A stretch of DNA of 15,121 nucleotides from an uncultured Oscillospiraceae bacterium. Lineage in GTDB: Bacteria > Bacillota > Clostridia > Oscillospirales > Acutalibacteraceae. The DNA is taken from assembly GCA_900540275.1 (NCBI GenBank), contig UQFO01000030.1:1-15121 (forward strand), given 5' to 3'. This document shows, one piece after another, positions 6,905-14,291 of this stretch (within the stretch, counting starts at the first letter, position 1; each line of letters starts with the position of its first letter). The notes under the pieces were generated by a model. That model ran no database searches, was not told where the DNA came from, and saw only the letters and a program-made list of their open reading frames with translations. The translations under genes were made by a program, and so were the position numbers.

Positions 6905-8704
6905 TTAACCGATGAAGTCCCGGGCGGGAATCGTAATTTTCACGATGGTACCTTCCCCGGGATTGGAGGAGATATGGACGCCGTAGCCTTCCCCGTACAA
7001 AAGGTTGATGCGGTCGTTTACGTTACGCACGCCAATGCCGGTAAAAGGATGTCCTTTCTGCGCGTCCCTTGACCAGAGCCGGTCGAGCTGCTCCCTGCTC
7101 ATGCCGACGCCGTTATCCATTATCTCACAGATGAGCCGGCCGCCGCTGCGGCGGACAAAAACATTGATTCGCCCCTCAGCCCTGCTGGAAAAGGCATGGA
7201 AGAACGCGTTTTCCACAAACGGCTGCAGCAGCATTTTGGGAATTTCAAGCGTTTCGCAGCCCTCTGCGATGGAGTAAGCGATGTTTACCTTATCTCCGTA
7301 ACGCGCCTGCTGAATCAGGGCGTAGTTTTTCAGGTTGTCGATTTCCTGCTGGACGGCGACCATCTCGCCCTCATTGCTGATGGTGTTGCGCAGGAGATTG
7401 ATAAACGCGTCGATTGTCTGAGTGGATTTTTCCGTGCTGCCCTGCCATATTAAAAACTTGATGCACGCAAGCGTATTGTACATGAAATGCGGGTTAATCT
7501 GCATTTGGAGCGCGTGGATTTCAGCAAGCCTTTTTTCTTCCTGCAGGGTGACAAGCCGGCTTACGTAATCGTTGAGGCCGTCGAGCATATGATTAAAGGC
7601 TTCCGCAAGCTCGCGCGCCTCGCCGCCTCCCTTGACCTCGATATGCCGTGAGAAATCACCGCCGACAATCTCAGGCATCCTGCGCGCAAGGTTTGTAATC
7701 GGCCGTGTGCTTTTGCGCACGGTGAAAAACAATATAAGCATCACAAGGGCGATGATGACGGCGCATACGAGCAGCGTATCCTGCGGGCGGTACATCTGGT
7801 TAAGCAGGGCGGTTTCATTGATGACGCTTGTCAGACGGAAACCATATGAAGTAAGCTCCTTTGCAAGCACGGTCGTTTCCAGGCCGTCTTCCGACTTTTG
7901 CTGCCGGTACAGCTCCGGCCCGTTTATGATATCCTCCGCGAGCAGGTTGAGCTCTTTCATGTGTTTCCCGTTTTCAGAAATTGCGTTGGAGGAAATAACC
8001 ATCCCGTCTTCGTCCGTCAGCACATAGACACGGTTAATAGTCCCGTCAACAAGCGGACGGTACAGGGAGCTGAAATCGCTCTGCGTAAGCAGCGCGACCG
8101 CCGCGCCGTAAGGCCGGTTTTCCGCACGGTCCCAAAGGGATTTCGCTGCCAAAATACAGCTTTGGCCTTTGGTGGCGGTCGTAAAGCCGTCGGGCGTGTA
8201 GGCGTAAAGAACCAGGTTTGGCTGTTTCATTGCCTCGCGCACAGCGCTGGTTTCCAAAATTTCCTGCGCGGTTTTTGTCAGGCGCGCGTCGCCCCTTACA
8301 AACGTTTCGCCGTTCGTACCGGCGAGAATCAGGTGAATCGTCACCTGCGCCTGCACGGACGCGGCGCTTTCAATTTGGCTTCGCATCTGGTGGCGCAGGC
8401 TGTACTGTTCGTCTACGTTCATTTCAGAGCCGGATATAATGCGGGATACCGCATAGCTGCCGGAACAGGTAGTAAGCAGGGAGACGATATCCTCGTTTAA
8501 GCGCGCATATTCCGACTGTACCTGCGTAATGACCTTGTTGTTGGCCTGCGCGTAGGTATCGATATAAATTTTTTCCGACATTTGGATAACAAAAAAAGAA
8601 ATCAGCACACCGACAATCAGGATTGCGGCAGTCGTAATCGTGACAATCTTTAGAAACAGGCTGTTGCGCCTCATCCAGCCGGAAAATGCGGTTTTCTTTT
8701 CCAT
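6905..8704 (-). CDS. Membrane sensor histidine kinase (YesM/LytS type)
   Basis: Two-component sensor kinase, 599 residues. A basic N-terminus leads to membrane segment 1 (about residues 18-40). An extracellular region of about 265 residues has dCache-like features, for example RVYVLTDEDGMVISSN. Membrane segment 2 is at about 309-328, followed by a HAMP linker (RKSTRPITNLARRM) and a short coiled coil. The His_kinase domain carries the phospho-acceptor His406 in QMQINPHFMYNTL. The ATPase domain shows the N box (PFVENAFFHAF, Asn499), the G1 box DNGVGM and the GIGVRNVNDRINLLYG segment. This class usually pairs with AraC-type regulators and controls carbohydrate uptake. The start codon lies 1 nt after the stop of the regulator gene, so the two are translationally coupled. 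The ligand is inferred to be a galactoside or the loaded binding protein. Confidence 0.94.
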   Translation of the reverse strand: MEKKTAFSGWMRRNSLFLKIVTITTAAILIVGVLISFFVIQMSEKIYIDTYAQANNKVITQVQSEYARLNEDIVSLLTTCSGSYAVSRIISGSEMNVDEQYSLRHQMRSQIESAASVQAQVTIHLILAGTNGETFVRGDARLTKTAQEILETSAVREAMKQPNLVLYAYTPDGFTTATKGQSCILAAKSLWDRAENRPYGAAVALLTQSDFSSLYRPLVDGTINRVYVLTDEDGMVISSNAISENGKHMKELNLLAEDIINGPELYRQQKSEDGLETTVLAKELTSYGFRLTSVINETALLNQMYRPQDTLLVCAVIIALVMLILFFTVRKSTRPITNLARRMPEIVGGDFSRHIEVKGGGEARELAEAFNHMLDGLNDYVSRLVTLQEEKRLAEIHALQMQINPHFMYNTLACIKFLIWQGSTEKSTQTIDAFINLLRNTISNEGEMVAVQQEIDNLKNYALIQQARYGDKVNIAYSIAEGCETLEIPKMLLQPFVENAFFHAFSSRAEGRINVFVRRSGGRLICEIMDNGVGMSREQLDRLWSRDAQKGHPFTGIGVRNVNDRINLLYGEGYGVHISSNPGEGTIVKITIPARDFIG

Positions 8705-8705
8705 C

Positions 8706-10232
8706 TTAGCCCTGTCCCTTCCTATATTCGCTTGGCGTGCGGCCGGTAAACTTCTTAAATACCTTGCAAAAATAGCTGTGGTCGGAGTAGCCTACCATTG
8801 CGCTGATTTCGGAAATCGGAACCGATTTGTTGCGCAGTAGCTCAAGCGATTTTTCAATGCGTATCCGGTTGAGGTATTCGCTGAAGCCCTCGTCGGAATG
8901 CGCGCTGAAATAAGAGGAAAGATAGTAATAGCTGAAATTGAATTTTTTAGCGATGTCGTTTAAAGTAAGCGGTTCGCTGTAATGGTCCTGTAAATACGCG
9001 GTAATCCGTTTCATCGTATCGTTGTTGATTTTTAAATGGTAATTTTGGATAATGACGGAAAAATCCCCGCAGATATCGTGAAAAACCTTTAAAAAATCTT
9101 CCGCGTAAGCGGCTGCTTCAATGCTGCTCAGGTAATTGAGCTTCAGGTGGCTTAAATTCTCCGCATTTAAATTAAGCTCCTCCAGCTCGGAGATAAGGTT
9201 ATACAGCATACTTTCCAGAAACGCCTTGAGCTCCGGCTCATTCATGCGGTATTCCGTGACTGCGCGGTCAACGTATTCGCGCAGCATTTGCAGCGCTTCT
9301 TCAAAATTCATTGAGGTTAATTGGCTTGTAAACCGTTTGGTATCGAACTTTTCGTATTCCTGCAGCGGCGGGAATTTTGAGGCCGCCATCAGCGGCACAT
9401 CCTTGTAATAAAAGCGCCGCTCGGTCAGCTTGCAGAAACGGTCGTTATAAACAGTACGGATATCGTCGAGCTTATAAAACGGGTCGCTTAATACAAAGAA
9501 CAATCCGGAGGAAGCGGCGGAAAGCTTTTCTACTGTTTCTTTGACCGCGTGGGAAAGCGTAGCCTCGTCGGGATGGTCGTAATTGAAGATAGCCAGGGCG
9601 ATATCATCATTGATGTTGATTGGATACGGATGGTATGTGCCCAGCATTTCGTAAACGCCGCTGCCCATAAATCCGTTGATAACGCTGTTGTTTTTACAGA
9701 TTTTACGGTTGATTCCGAGAATGCGCAGACAGGGTAAAGGGAACTGTTTTTTGAGTTGTTCGGTTTGCAGAACGTCGGTAAAGCCTAAAATAAACTGGTT
9801 GATTAGGCTTTCGATATGAATATCGGCGTTGCTTTTGAGCGCAAGGTTCGGGATACGCTGAACCGCCTTCTGCAGGACGGAAAGCAGCTCCTTTGGATTG
9901 AGCGTCGGTTTTAAAATATAATCCACAGCGCCGCTTTGGAAGGTGCTTTTGACGTATTCAAAATCGCTGTAGCCGGACAGCACGATTACCTGAATCCCGC
10001 TGTTTTTGATATTCAGCATTTTTGTAAGCTCTATGCCGTCCATGACGGGCATAACGATATCCGTCAGTACGATATCTGGCGGGTCCTTCTCAATCATCTC
10101 CAGCGCCTGCTTGCCGTTGTCGGCTTCCCCAACAACTTGAAAGCCGTGCTTTTCCCAGTCGAGAAGATGCTTGATGCCCTGCCGGATTATATATTCGTCG
10201 TCGACGATTAGGATTTTACAAAACTGTTGCAT
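8706..10232 (-). CDS. AraC-type response regulator (YesN-like)
   Basis: Cytoplasmic transcription factor, 508 residues, partner of the kinase encoded just downstream. The N-terminal receiver (about residues 5-120) has the acidic pair Asp11/Asp12, phospho-acceptor Asp58 in VLTDIVMP, and Lys108 in YILKP. A middle region of about 280 residues is poorly conserved in this family and I recognise no domain in it. The C-terminus (about 405-508) is a double helix-turn-helix AraC domain, with LNDIAKKFNFSYYYLSSYF and ISEISAMVGYSDHSYFCKVF. ATG 10232 (MQQFCKILIVDDE) is preferred because GGTGA lies just upstream; a TTG at 10250 would extend it by six residues without a good ribosome site. Likely targets are the promoter region before 545 and possibly its own promoter. 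Confidence 0.94.
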   Translation of the reverse strand: MQQFCKILIVDDEYIIRQGIKHLLDWEKHGFQVVGEADNGKQALEMIEKDPPDIVLTDIVMPVMDGIELTKMLNIKNSGIQVIVLSGYSDFEYVKSTFQSGAVDYILKPTLNPKELLSVLQKAVQRIPNLALKSNADIHIESLINQFILGFTDVLQTEQLKKQFPLPCLRILGINRKICKNNSVINGFMGSGVYEMLGTYHPYPININDDIALAIFNYDHPDEATLSHAVKETVEKLSAASSGLFFVLSDPFYKLDDIRTVYNDRFCKLTERRFYYKDVPLMAASKFPPLQEYEKFDTKRFTSQLTSMNFEEALQMLREYVDRAVTEYRMNEPELKAFLESMLYNLISELEELNLNAENLSHLKLNYLSSIEAAAYAEDFLKVFHDICGDFSVIIQNYHLKINNDTMKRITAYLQDHYSEPLTLNDIAKKFNFSYYYLSSYFSAHSDEGFSEYLNRIRIEKSLELLRNKSVPISEISAMVGYSDHSYFCKVFKKFTGRTPSEYRKGQG

Positions 10233-10280
10233 AGAAATCACCCTTTCCAAATGAACCTGAGCGATACGCGATGTTCAATA

Positions 10281-10305
10281 TATTTCATTATAACACGTAT
10301 TTCAT
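10281..10305 (+). repeat. Two direct TATTTCAT repeats around the regulator promoter
   Basis: TATTTCAT occurs at 10281-10288 and 10298-10305, 17 bp start to start. The first overlaps the -10 of the regulator promoter; the second lies in its spacer. AraC-family regulators often bind direct repeats about two helical turns apart, so this could be an autoregulatory operator. The sequence is AT-rich and chance is possible. Confidence 0.35.
10287..10295 (-). promoter_or_regulatory. Extended -10 promoter of the regulator/kinase operon
   Basis: Read on the minus strand, TGTTATAAT is a perfect TATAAT (10287-10292) with the TG extension. The -35 region about 17 bp upstream is a T-rich stretch resembling TGTTTT, a weak match. 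The leader would be about 50 nt. Two TATTTCAT repeats flank the -10 on the plus strand. Confidence 0.7.
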
Positions 10306-10320
10306 AAAAAAAACAGATCA

Positions 10321-10326
10321 TATAAA
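10321..10326 (+). promoter_or_regulatory. Weak candidate -10 for galK
   Basis: TATAAA lies about 48 nt before the galK start. The best -35 candidate, TTTCAT at 10300-10305, is poor and only 15 bp away. galK diverges from the regulator gene, so a plus-strand promoter must exist in this 136-bp gap, but this assignment is uncertain. Confidence 0.3.
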
Positions 10327-10368
10327 GAATTTTGGTTGCATTTTTGCCGGATACAAGGAGGATTTATC

Positions 10369-11547
10369 ATGGAAAGCAAATCTTTACAAGCGTTAAAAGT
10401 GAAATTCGGGGAGCTATTCCCGGAACAGGGGGAGCCAGCCGTTTATTTTGCGCCGGGCAGGGTCAACTTGATTGGTGAGCATACCGATTATAACGGAGGC
10501 CATGTGTTTCCCTGCGCGCTCGATATCGGCACGTTTGCCGCTGTCAAAAAACGCAGTGACCGTACGCTCCGGCTTTTTTCCATGAATATGGAGCAGCGCG
10601 GCGTGATTGAGGCGCCGCTCGACGGCCTTCATTTTGATGAGGAATATGACTGGGCAAATTATGTGTTCGGCGTTATCAAGGTTTTTACTGATAAGGGATA
10701 CCGTGCCGACTGCGGCCTGGATATCGTGTTTTATGGGAACATCCCGAACGCTTCGGGGCTATCCTCCTCAGCCTCCCTGGAGGTGCTCACCGGCTATTTG
10801 CTCAAGGAGCAGTTCGGCTTTGACAGCGTCAATATGATTGAGCTTGCGCTGATTGGGCAGGAAGCGGAAAATAAGTTTATCGGCGTCAGCTGCGGCATTA
10901 TGGACCAGTTCGCGGTTGCAATGGGCAGGAAAGGCTGTGCCGTATGCCTCGATACCTCCACGCTTGACTATACCTATGCTCCGCTTCATCTTGACGGCGT
11001 TAGGATAGTAATTATCAACACAAATAAAAAGAGAGGGCTGAACGATTCCAAGTATAACGAACGGTGTAATGAATGCGCGCATGCGGTCGAGGCGCTTAAA
11101 AAATATGAGTTCCTGAAAAATCTCTGCGAGCTGACGCCCGAAAAGTTTGAAGAGGGAAAGAAATTCATTACGGAACCAACGGTAAGAAAACGCGCGCGCC
11201 ATGCCGTTTACGAAAACCAGCGGACCATCGATGCCGTAAAAGCGCTCAAAAGCGGAGACCTGGGGCGGTTTGGCGAGCTGATGGTACAGTCCCATGAGTC
11301 GCTGCGCGACGATTATGAGGTAACGGGAGTAGAGCTGGATACGGTAGTGGAAGCGGCGCTCAGACAAAAAGGCGTAATCGGCGCGCGGATGACCGGCGCC
11401 GGTTTTGGCGGGTGCGCGGTCGCGCTTGTAAAAGAGCAGGATGTTGCGGCGTTTGAGCAGAACGTTGCAAAAGAATATCAGGAAAAAACAGGGCTGCGCG
11501 CCGACTTCTATGTGGTGGAGGCGGGCGGCGGCCCCTGCAGGCTGTAA
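10369..11547 (+). CDS. galK: Galactokinase
   Basis: Cytoplasmic GHMP-family kinase that phosphorylates alpha-D-galactose with ATP to galactose 1-phosphate, the entry step of the Leloir pathway. It has 392 residues, normal for bacterial GalK. Three hallmark motifs are present: the galactokinase signature GRVNLIGEHTDYNGG (from residue 30), the phosphate-binding loop GLSSSAS (130-136), and the C-terminal GHMP motif MTGAGFGGC (341-349). ATG 10369 lies 7 nt after a perfect AAGGAGG (10355-10361). galT follows 40 nt downstream in the same direction, so the two form an operon using galactose released by the beta-galactosidase. galE is not in the window. Confidence 0.97.
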   Translation: MESKSLQALKVKFGELFPEQGEPAVYFAPGRVNLIGEHTDYNGGHVFPCALDIGTFAAVKKRSDRTLRLFSMNMEQRGVIEAPLDGLHFDEEYDWANYVFGVIKVFTDKGYRADCGLDIVFYGNIPNASGLSSSASLEVLTGYLLKEQFGFDSVNMIELALIGQEAENKFIGVSCGIMDQFAVAMGRKGCAVCLDTSTLDYTYAPLHLDGVRIVIINTNKKRGLNDSKYNERCNECAHAVEALKKYEFLKNLCELTPEKFEEGKKFITEPTVRKRARHAVYENQRTIDAVKALKSGDLGRFGELMVQSHESLRDDYEVTGVELDTVVEAALRQKGVIGARMTGAGFGGCAVALVKEQDVAAFEQNVAKEYQEKTGLRADFYVVEAGGGPCRL

Positions 11548-11587
11548 TAATCCATTCTGTAATCTCAACCGAAGGGGCGCATGAATA

Positions 11588-13078
11588 ATGATTGATTCCG
11601 CGATAAAAAAGCTGGTAAGATATGGGCTGGAAACCGGATTAATTGAAGAAAGCGACAAAATTTATGCTACGAACCGCCTGCTCGAGCTTCTGGAAAAGGA
11701 GGAATACGGGGACGACGGGAAAGAATACCGGGATATTCTGCTGGAGCAGACGCTCAAAGAGCTGCTCGACTATGCCTGTGAGCACGGTATGATAGAAAAC
11801 AGTGTTACGGCACGCGACCTGTTTGATACAAAATTGATGGCGGTACTGACGCCGAGGCCGTCGGAGGTTGTCAAGGTATTTCATAAAAAATATCAGGAAA
11901 GCCCGCGGGCGGCAACCGAATATTTTTTTAAATTAAGCTGCGACAGCGACTATATCAGGCGGTACCGCATCAAAAAGGATATGCGCTGGAAAACCGATAC
12001 TCCGTACGGGCCGCTTGATATTACTATCAACCTCTCTAAACCGGAAAAAGACCCAAAAGCGATTGCCGCCGCAAAAAACACGCCGCAGGGCAGTTACCCC
12101 AAATGCCTGTTATGCCCGGAAAACGAGGGATACGCGGGAAATCTCACAAAGCCCGCGCGCCAGAACCACCGGATAATCCCAATTGAGCTTGGAGGAGAAA
12201 AATGGGGCTTTCAGTATTCTCCTTACGTCTATTACAACGAGCACTGCATTGTATTTAACTGCGAACATACGCCAATGAAAATCGATAAGTCAGCTTTTCA
12301 AAAGCTGTTTGATTTTGTAAAACAGTTTCCCCATTACTTTATCGGTTCGAACGCGGATTTGCCCATTGTCGGCGGCTCTATCCTGTCGCATGAGCATTTC
12401 CAGGGAGGTCACTATGAATTCCCGATGGCAAAAGCGCCGGTAGAGCAGGCGTTTTCCTTTGAAGGATTTGAACAGGTCAAGGCCGGAATCGTCAAATGGC
12501 CGATGTCGGTTATCCGGCTGGGCTGCCCGGATGAGAAACCGCTTATAGAGCTGGGCGGCAAAATCTTAGAGAGATGGCGCGGCTATTCGGATAAGGACGC
12601 CTTTATTTATGCACATACGGACGGTGAAGCACACAATACGATTACGCCGATTGCCAGAAAACGCGGGAACGCCTATGAACTTGATTTAGTCCTTCGAAAC
12701 AATATCACGACAGAGGAATTTCCGCTGGGAGTATACCATCCGCATCAGGAGCTGCACCATATCAAAAAAGAAAACATCGGCCTGATTGAGGTCATGGGAC
12801 TCGCGGTACTTCCCGCACGGCTCAAAACAGAGCTTGATTTGCTCGCGGAGTGCCTGGCTGCGGGAAGGGACGCCGGGTCGGACGAACGCATCGCCAAACA
12901 TGCCGCTTGGGCGCAGGAAATCAAAAAACGGTACCCTGAACGAAATGAGCAAAATATCCATGAGATTATCAGGCGGGAAACAGGCGGGGTATTCCTCCAC
13001 GTGCTTGAAGACGCCGGTGTTTACAAGGATACGCCGGACGGACGGAAAGCGTTTAACAGGTTCCTCCGTAGCATTTGA
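11588..13078 (+). CDS. galT: UDP-glucose--hexose-1-phosphate uridylyltransferase, class II
   Basis: Exchanges UMP between UDP-glucose and galactose 1-phosphate, giving UDP-galactose and glucose 1-phosphate. At 496 residues it matches the long GalT form of Bacillota rather than the roughly 350-residue enterobacterial form. Visible landmarks are the Cys pair in YPKCLLCPENEGYAG (Cys173 and Cys176), the histidine motif SHEHFQGG (His268, His270, Gln272) and YHPHQELHHIKKENIGLIEV (His384, His386). Which His is the uridylylated one was not established by alignment. ATG 11588 follows AAGGGG (11572-11577) by 10 nt. An ATG at 11581 opens a four-codon frame that ends inside the galT start region. A strong terminator closes the operon directly after the stop. 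Confidence 0.95.
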   Translation: MIDSAIKKLVRYGLETGLIEESDKIYATNRLLELLEKEEYGDDGKEYRDILLEQTLKELLDYACEHGMIENSVTARDLFDTKLMAVLTPRPSEVVKVFHKKYQESPRAATEYFFKLSCDSDYIRRYRIKKDMRWKTDTPYGPLDITINLSKPEKDPKAIAAAKNTPQGSYPKCLLCPENEGYAGNLTKPARQNHRIIPIELGGEKWGFQYSPYVYYNEHCIVFNCEHTPMKIDKSAFQKLFDFVKQFPHYFIGSNADLPIVGGSILSHEHFQGGHYEFPMAKAPVEQAFSFEGFEQVKAGIVKWPMSVIRLGCPDEKPLIELGGKILERWRGYSDKDAFIYAHTDGEAHNTITPIARKRGNAYELDLVLRNNITTEEFPLGVYHPHQELHHIKKENIGLIEVMGLAVLPARLKTELDLLAECLAAGRDAGSDERIAKHAAWAQEIKKRYPERNEQNIHEIIRRETGGVFLHVLEDAGVYKDTPDGRKAFNRFLRSI

Positions 13079-13088
13079 ACAAAATTAT

Positions 13089-13139
13089 ATAACCCATTTT
13101 GTGTAAAATAAACGTAACGCAAAATGGGTTATTTTTTTA
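13089..13139 (+). terminator. Strong terminator of the galK-galT operon
   Basis: A perfect 13-bp stem (13089-13101 with 13120-13132; core AACCCATTTTG), followed by ATTTTTTTAT. Its T-rich tail runs directly into the -35 of the next promoter. Confidence 0.9.
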
Positions 13140-13140
13140 T

Positions 13141-13168
13141 TTGATATTTTTAAATGATATGATATAAT
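13141..13168 (+). promoter_or_regulatory. Strong promoter of the LytTR regulator gene
   Basis: TTGATA (13141-13146) and a perfect TATAAT (13163-13168) are 16 bp apart, and the -10 is extended by TGA. The leader would be about 26 nt before a strong AAGGAGGGG ribosome site. This is the best vegetative promoter in the window, so the regulator is likely made constitutively. Confidence 0.85.
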
Positions 13169-13201
13169 AAAAAATAACTATAAGTAGAAGGAGGGGCCCT
13201 T

Positions 13202-13909
13202 TTGAAAATTGCGCTTTGTGACGATGAGAAGCCATTTCTTTTATGGTTTAAGAAAAAATTGGAAAAACATGTGCCGGCGGTTCAGGCAGATGAATTTATA
13301 ATTGACCTTTACAGCGATGGCAGAAGTCTGTTAAAAGCGCAGGCAAAGCAAAAATACAATGTGATTTTCCTCGACATACATATGCCCGGCATCGACGGAA
13401 TGGCTGTCGCGCGGCAGCTTTGGCAGCAAAGCGGGGAACCAATTATCATTTTTACGTCGGAAAAGGAAGAGCTCGTATTCCAGGCGCTGCGCGTCCATCC
13501 TTTTGAGTTCCTGAAAAAAAGCGAAATTGACCGGGAGCTTCCCAGGCTTTTGCGCGACATATTGTGTGAGCTGCGCAGAAACGGAGAAATGCTTACGCTT
13601 AAATGCCGCCAGGGTATGGTATCTATACCCGTGCAGGACGTCTATTATCTGGAAAGCAGAAGAAACGACATTGCCGTTTATACCAAAGAAAAGGAATATA
13701 TCATACGGGACAGCCTGTCGGCAAAAGAGAAAGAACTTACCCCGTTTGGATTTATTCGCACGCATTCTGGATTTCTTGTAAATTGCTTTCATATATTTAT
13801 GGCGGACAAAATGCTTGTGATTTTAGATGACGGAAGAAGGGTTCCGGTCAGCCGAAACCGGTATAAAACAGTGAAAGAAAAATTATTAAAAAATATAACT
13901 AAATTGTAA
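13202..13909 (+). CDS. LytTR-family response regulator (AgrA-like), orphan
   Basis: DNA-binding response regulator, 235 residues. The receiver (about residues 1-120) has the acidic pocket Asp7/Asp8/Glu9 (ALCDDE), phospho-acceptor Asp58 in FLDIHMPG, a Thr in IIIFTSEKE and a Lys in FEFLKKSE. The LytTR DNA-binding domain (about 130-232) shows VYYLESRRNDIAVYT and FIRTHSGFLVN. The start is TTG 13202, with AAGGAGG (13188-13194) 7 nt upstream. It lies between a terminator and its own promoter, so it is separate from the gal genes. No AgrC-type kinase or peptide gene is adjacent. LytTR proteins bind 9-bp direct repeats about 21 bp apart, and such repeats occur just after this gene, pointing to the downstream unknown gene as a target. 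Confidence 0.93.
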   Translation: MKIALCDDEKPFLLWFKKKLEKHVPAVQADEFIIDLYSDGRSLLKAQAKQKYNVIFLDIHMPGIDGMAVARQLWQQSGEPIIIFTSEKEELVFQALRVHPFEFLKKSEIDRELPRLLRDILCELRRNGEMLTLKCRQGMVSIPVQDVYYLESRRNDIAVYTKEKEYIIRDSLSAKEKELTPFGFIRTHSGFLVNCFHIFMADKMLVILDDGRRVPVSRNRYKTVKEKLLKNITKL

Positions 13910-13947
13910 ACTGAAATATTGATTTTTGGGTTTTCAGCCGACAAAAT

Positions 13948-13985
13948 ATACCAAACATCACAGATTTGATACCAAACATACCAAA
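13948..13985 (+). repeat. Direct repeats ATACCAAACAT, candidate LytTR operator
   Basis: ATACCAAACAT occurs identically at 13948-13958 and 13969-13979, 21 bp start to start. A partial third copy, ATACCAAA, is at 13978-13985. The 21-bp period, two helical turns, is the known spacing of LytTR binding sites, and a LytTR gene ends 39 bp upstream. The repeat sequence itself differs from the published AgrA and ComE consensus, so the link rests on spacing and position. Confidence 0.6.
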
Positions 13986-13989
13986 GGTG

Positions 13990-14018
13990 TTTATTTTTTA
14001 GGATTTTCGCGTTATATT
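13990..14018 (+). promoter_or_regulatory. Weak promoter downstream of the direct repeats
   Basis: TATATT (14013-14018) differs from the -10 consensus at one base. A poor -35, TTTATT (13990-13995), lies 17 bp upstream. The direct repeats end about 5 bp before that -35, where an activator would sit. A transcript from here would begin near 14025. Confidence 0.4.
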
Positions 14019-14090
14019 TTTAGTACCATCAATTAACGGGTTGGAGCGCGGAATTGCCTTCAATCTCAATTATTTCAGCATACACGCACA

Positions 14091-14122
14091 GCGTCCTGCA
14101 TGACTTGCTGCATGCAGGACGC
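14091..14122 (+). repeat. Perfect 12-bp hairpin in the leader
   Basis: GCGTCCTGCATG (14091-14102) pairs perfectly with 14111-14122 around an 8-nt loop. The loop side also contains the palindrome CTGCATGCAG. No T run follows on either strand, so it is probably not a terminator. It could be a structural part of a leader RNA or a protein binding site. Confidence 0.55.
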
Positions 14123-14224
14123 GCAACTTTCTCCAGAAAATAAAAGGTACGCTTGTTTTTTTCAATGAAAAAATAATTATGCGGTGCAAAGAAACATGCC
14201 GGATTATTTTGGCAGATATTTATT

Positions 14225-14253
14225 AAGAGCAGAATAACTGCTCTTCTTTTTTT
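14225..14253 (+). terminator. Intrinsic terminator just upstream of the unknown gene
   Basis: AAGAGCAG (14225-14232) pairs with CTGCTCTT (14238-14245) around a 5-nt loop, followed by C and seven T (14247-14253). It may end the LytTR regulator transcript, or act as an attenuator for the gene starting at 14292. Confidence 0.8.
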
Positions 14254-14291
14254 CCGTGAGGATTGGCATATCAATTGTGGAGGATTTAAGA

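Larger units (their letters stand above)
13910..14291 (+). other. Non-coding region and leader before the unknown gene
   Basis: There are 382 bases without a convincing gene between the LytTR regulator and the unknown protein. In order they hold a weak 6-bp stem after the regulator stop (13911-13937), the direct repeats, the weak promoter, a 12-bp hairpin, an AT-rich stretch with a 15-codon frame lacking a ribosome site (14179-14226), an intrinsic terminator and the ribosome site GGAGG (14279-14283). Only 38 nt separate the terminator from the start codon. The order resembles a leader RNA controlled by attenuation. I do not recognise a known riboswitch class. Confidence 0.5.

Noticed and set aside
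11581..11595. Four-codon frame overlapping the galT start
   Set aside because: Spacing to the ribosome site is too short and such mini-frames are common by chance.
10768..11658. A 296-codon minus-strand frame opposite galK
   Set aside because: It overlaps motif-confirmed galK on the other strand and has no recognisable domain.
13911..13937. Terminator directly after the LytTR gene
   Set aside because: Only a 6-bp stem with a 15-nt loop and no T run after it; too weak.
14179..14226. A 15-codon frame (MRCKETCRII...) ending at the terminator before the unknown gene, as a leader peptide
   Set aside because: No ribosome site precedes the ATG and there is no run of regulatory codons, so classical attenuation by a leader peptide is not supported.
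14263..14290. Promoter TTGGCA / TTTAAG right before the unknown gene
   Set aside because: The -10 is poor, and transcription would begin after the start codon at 14292.
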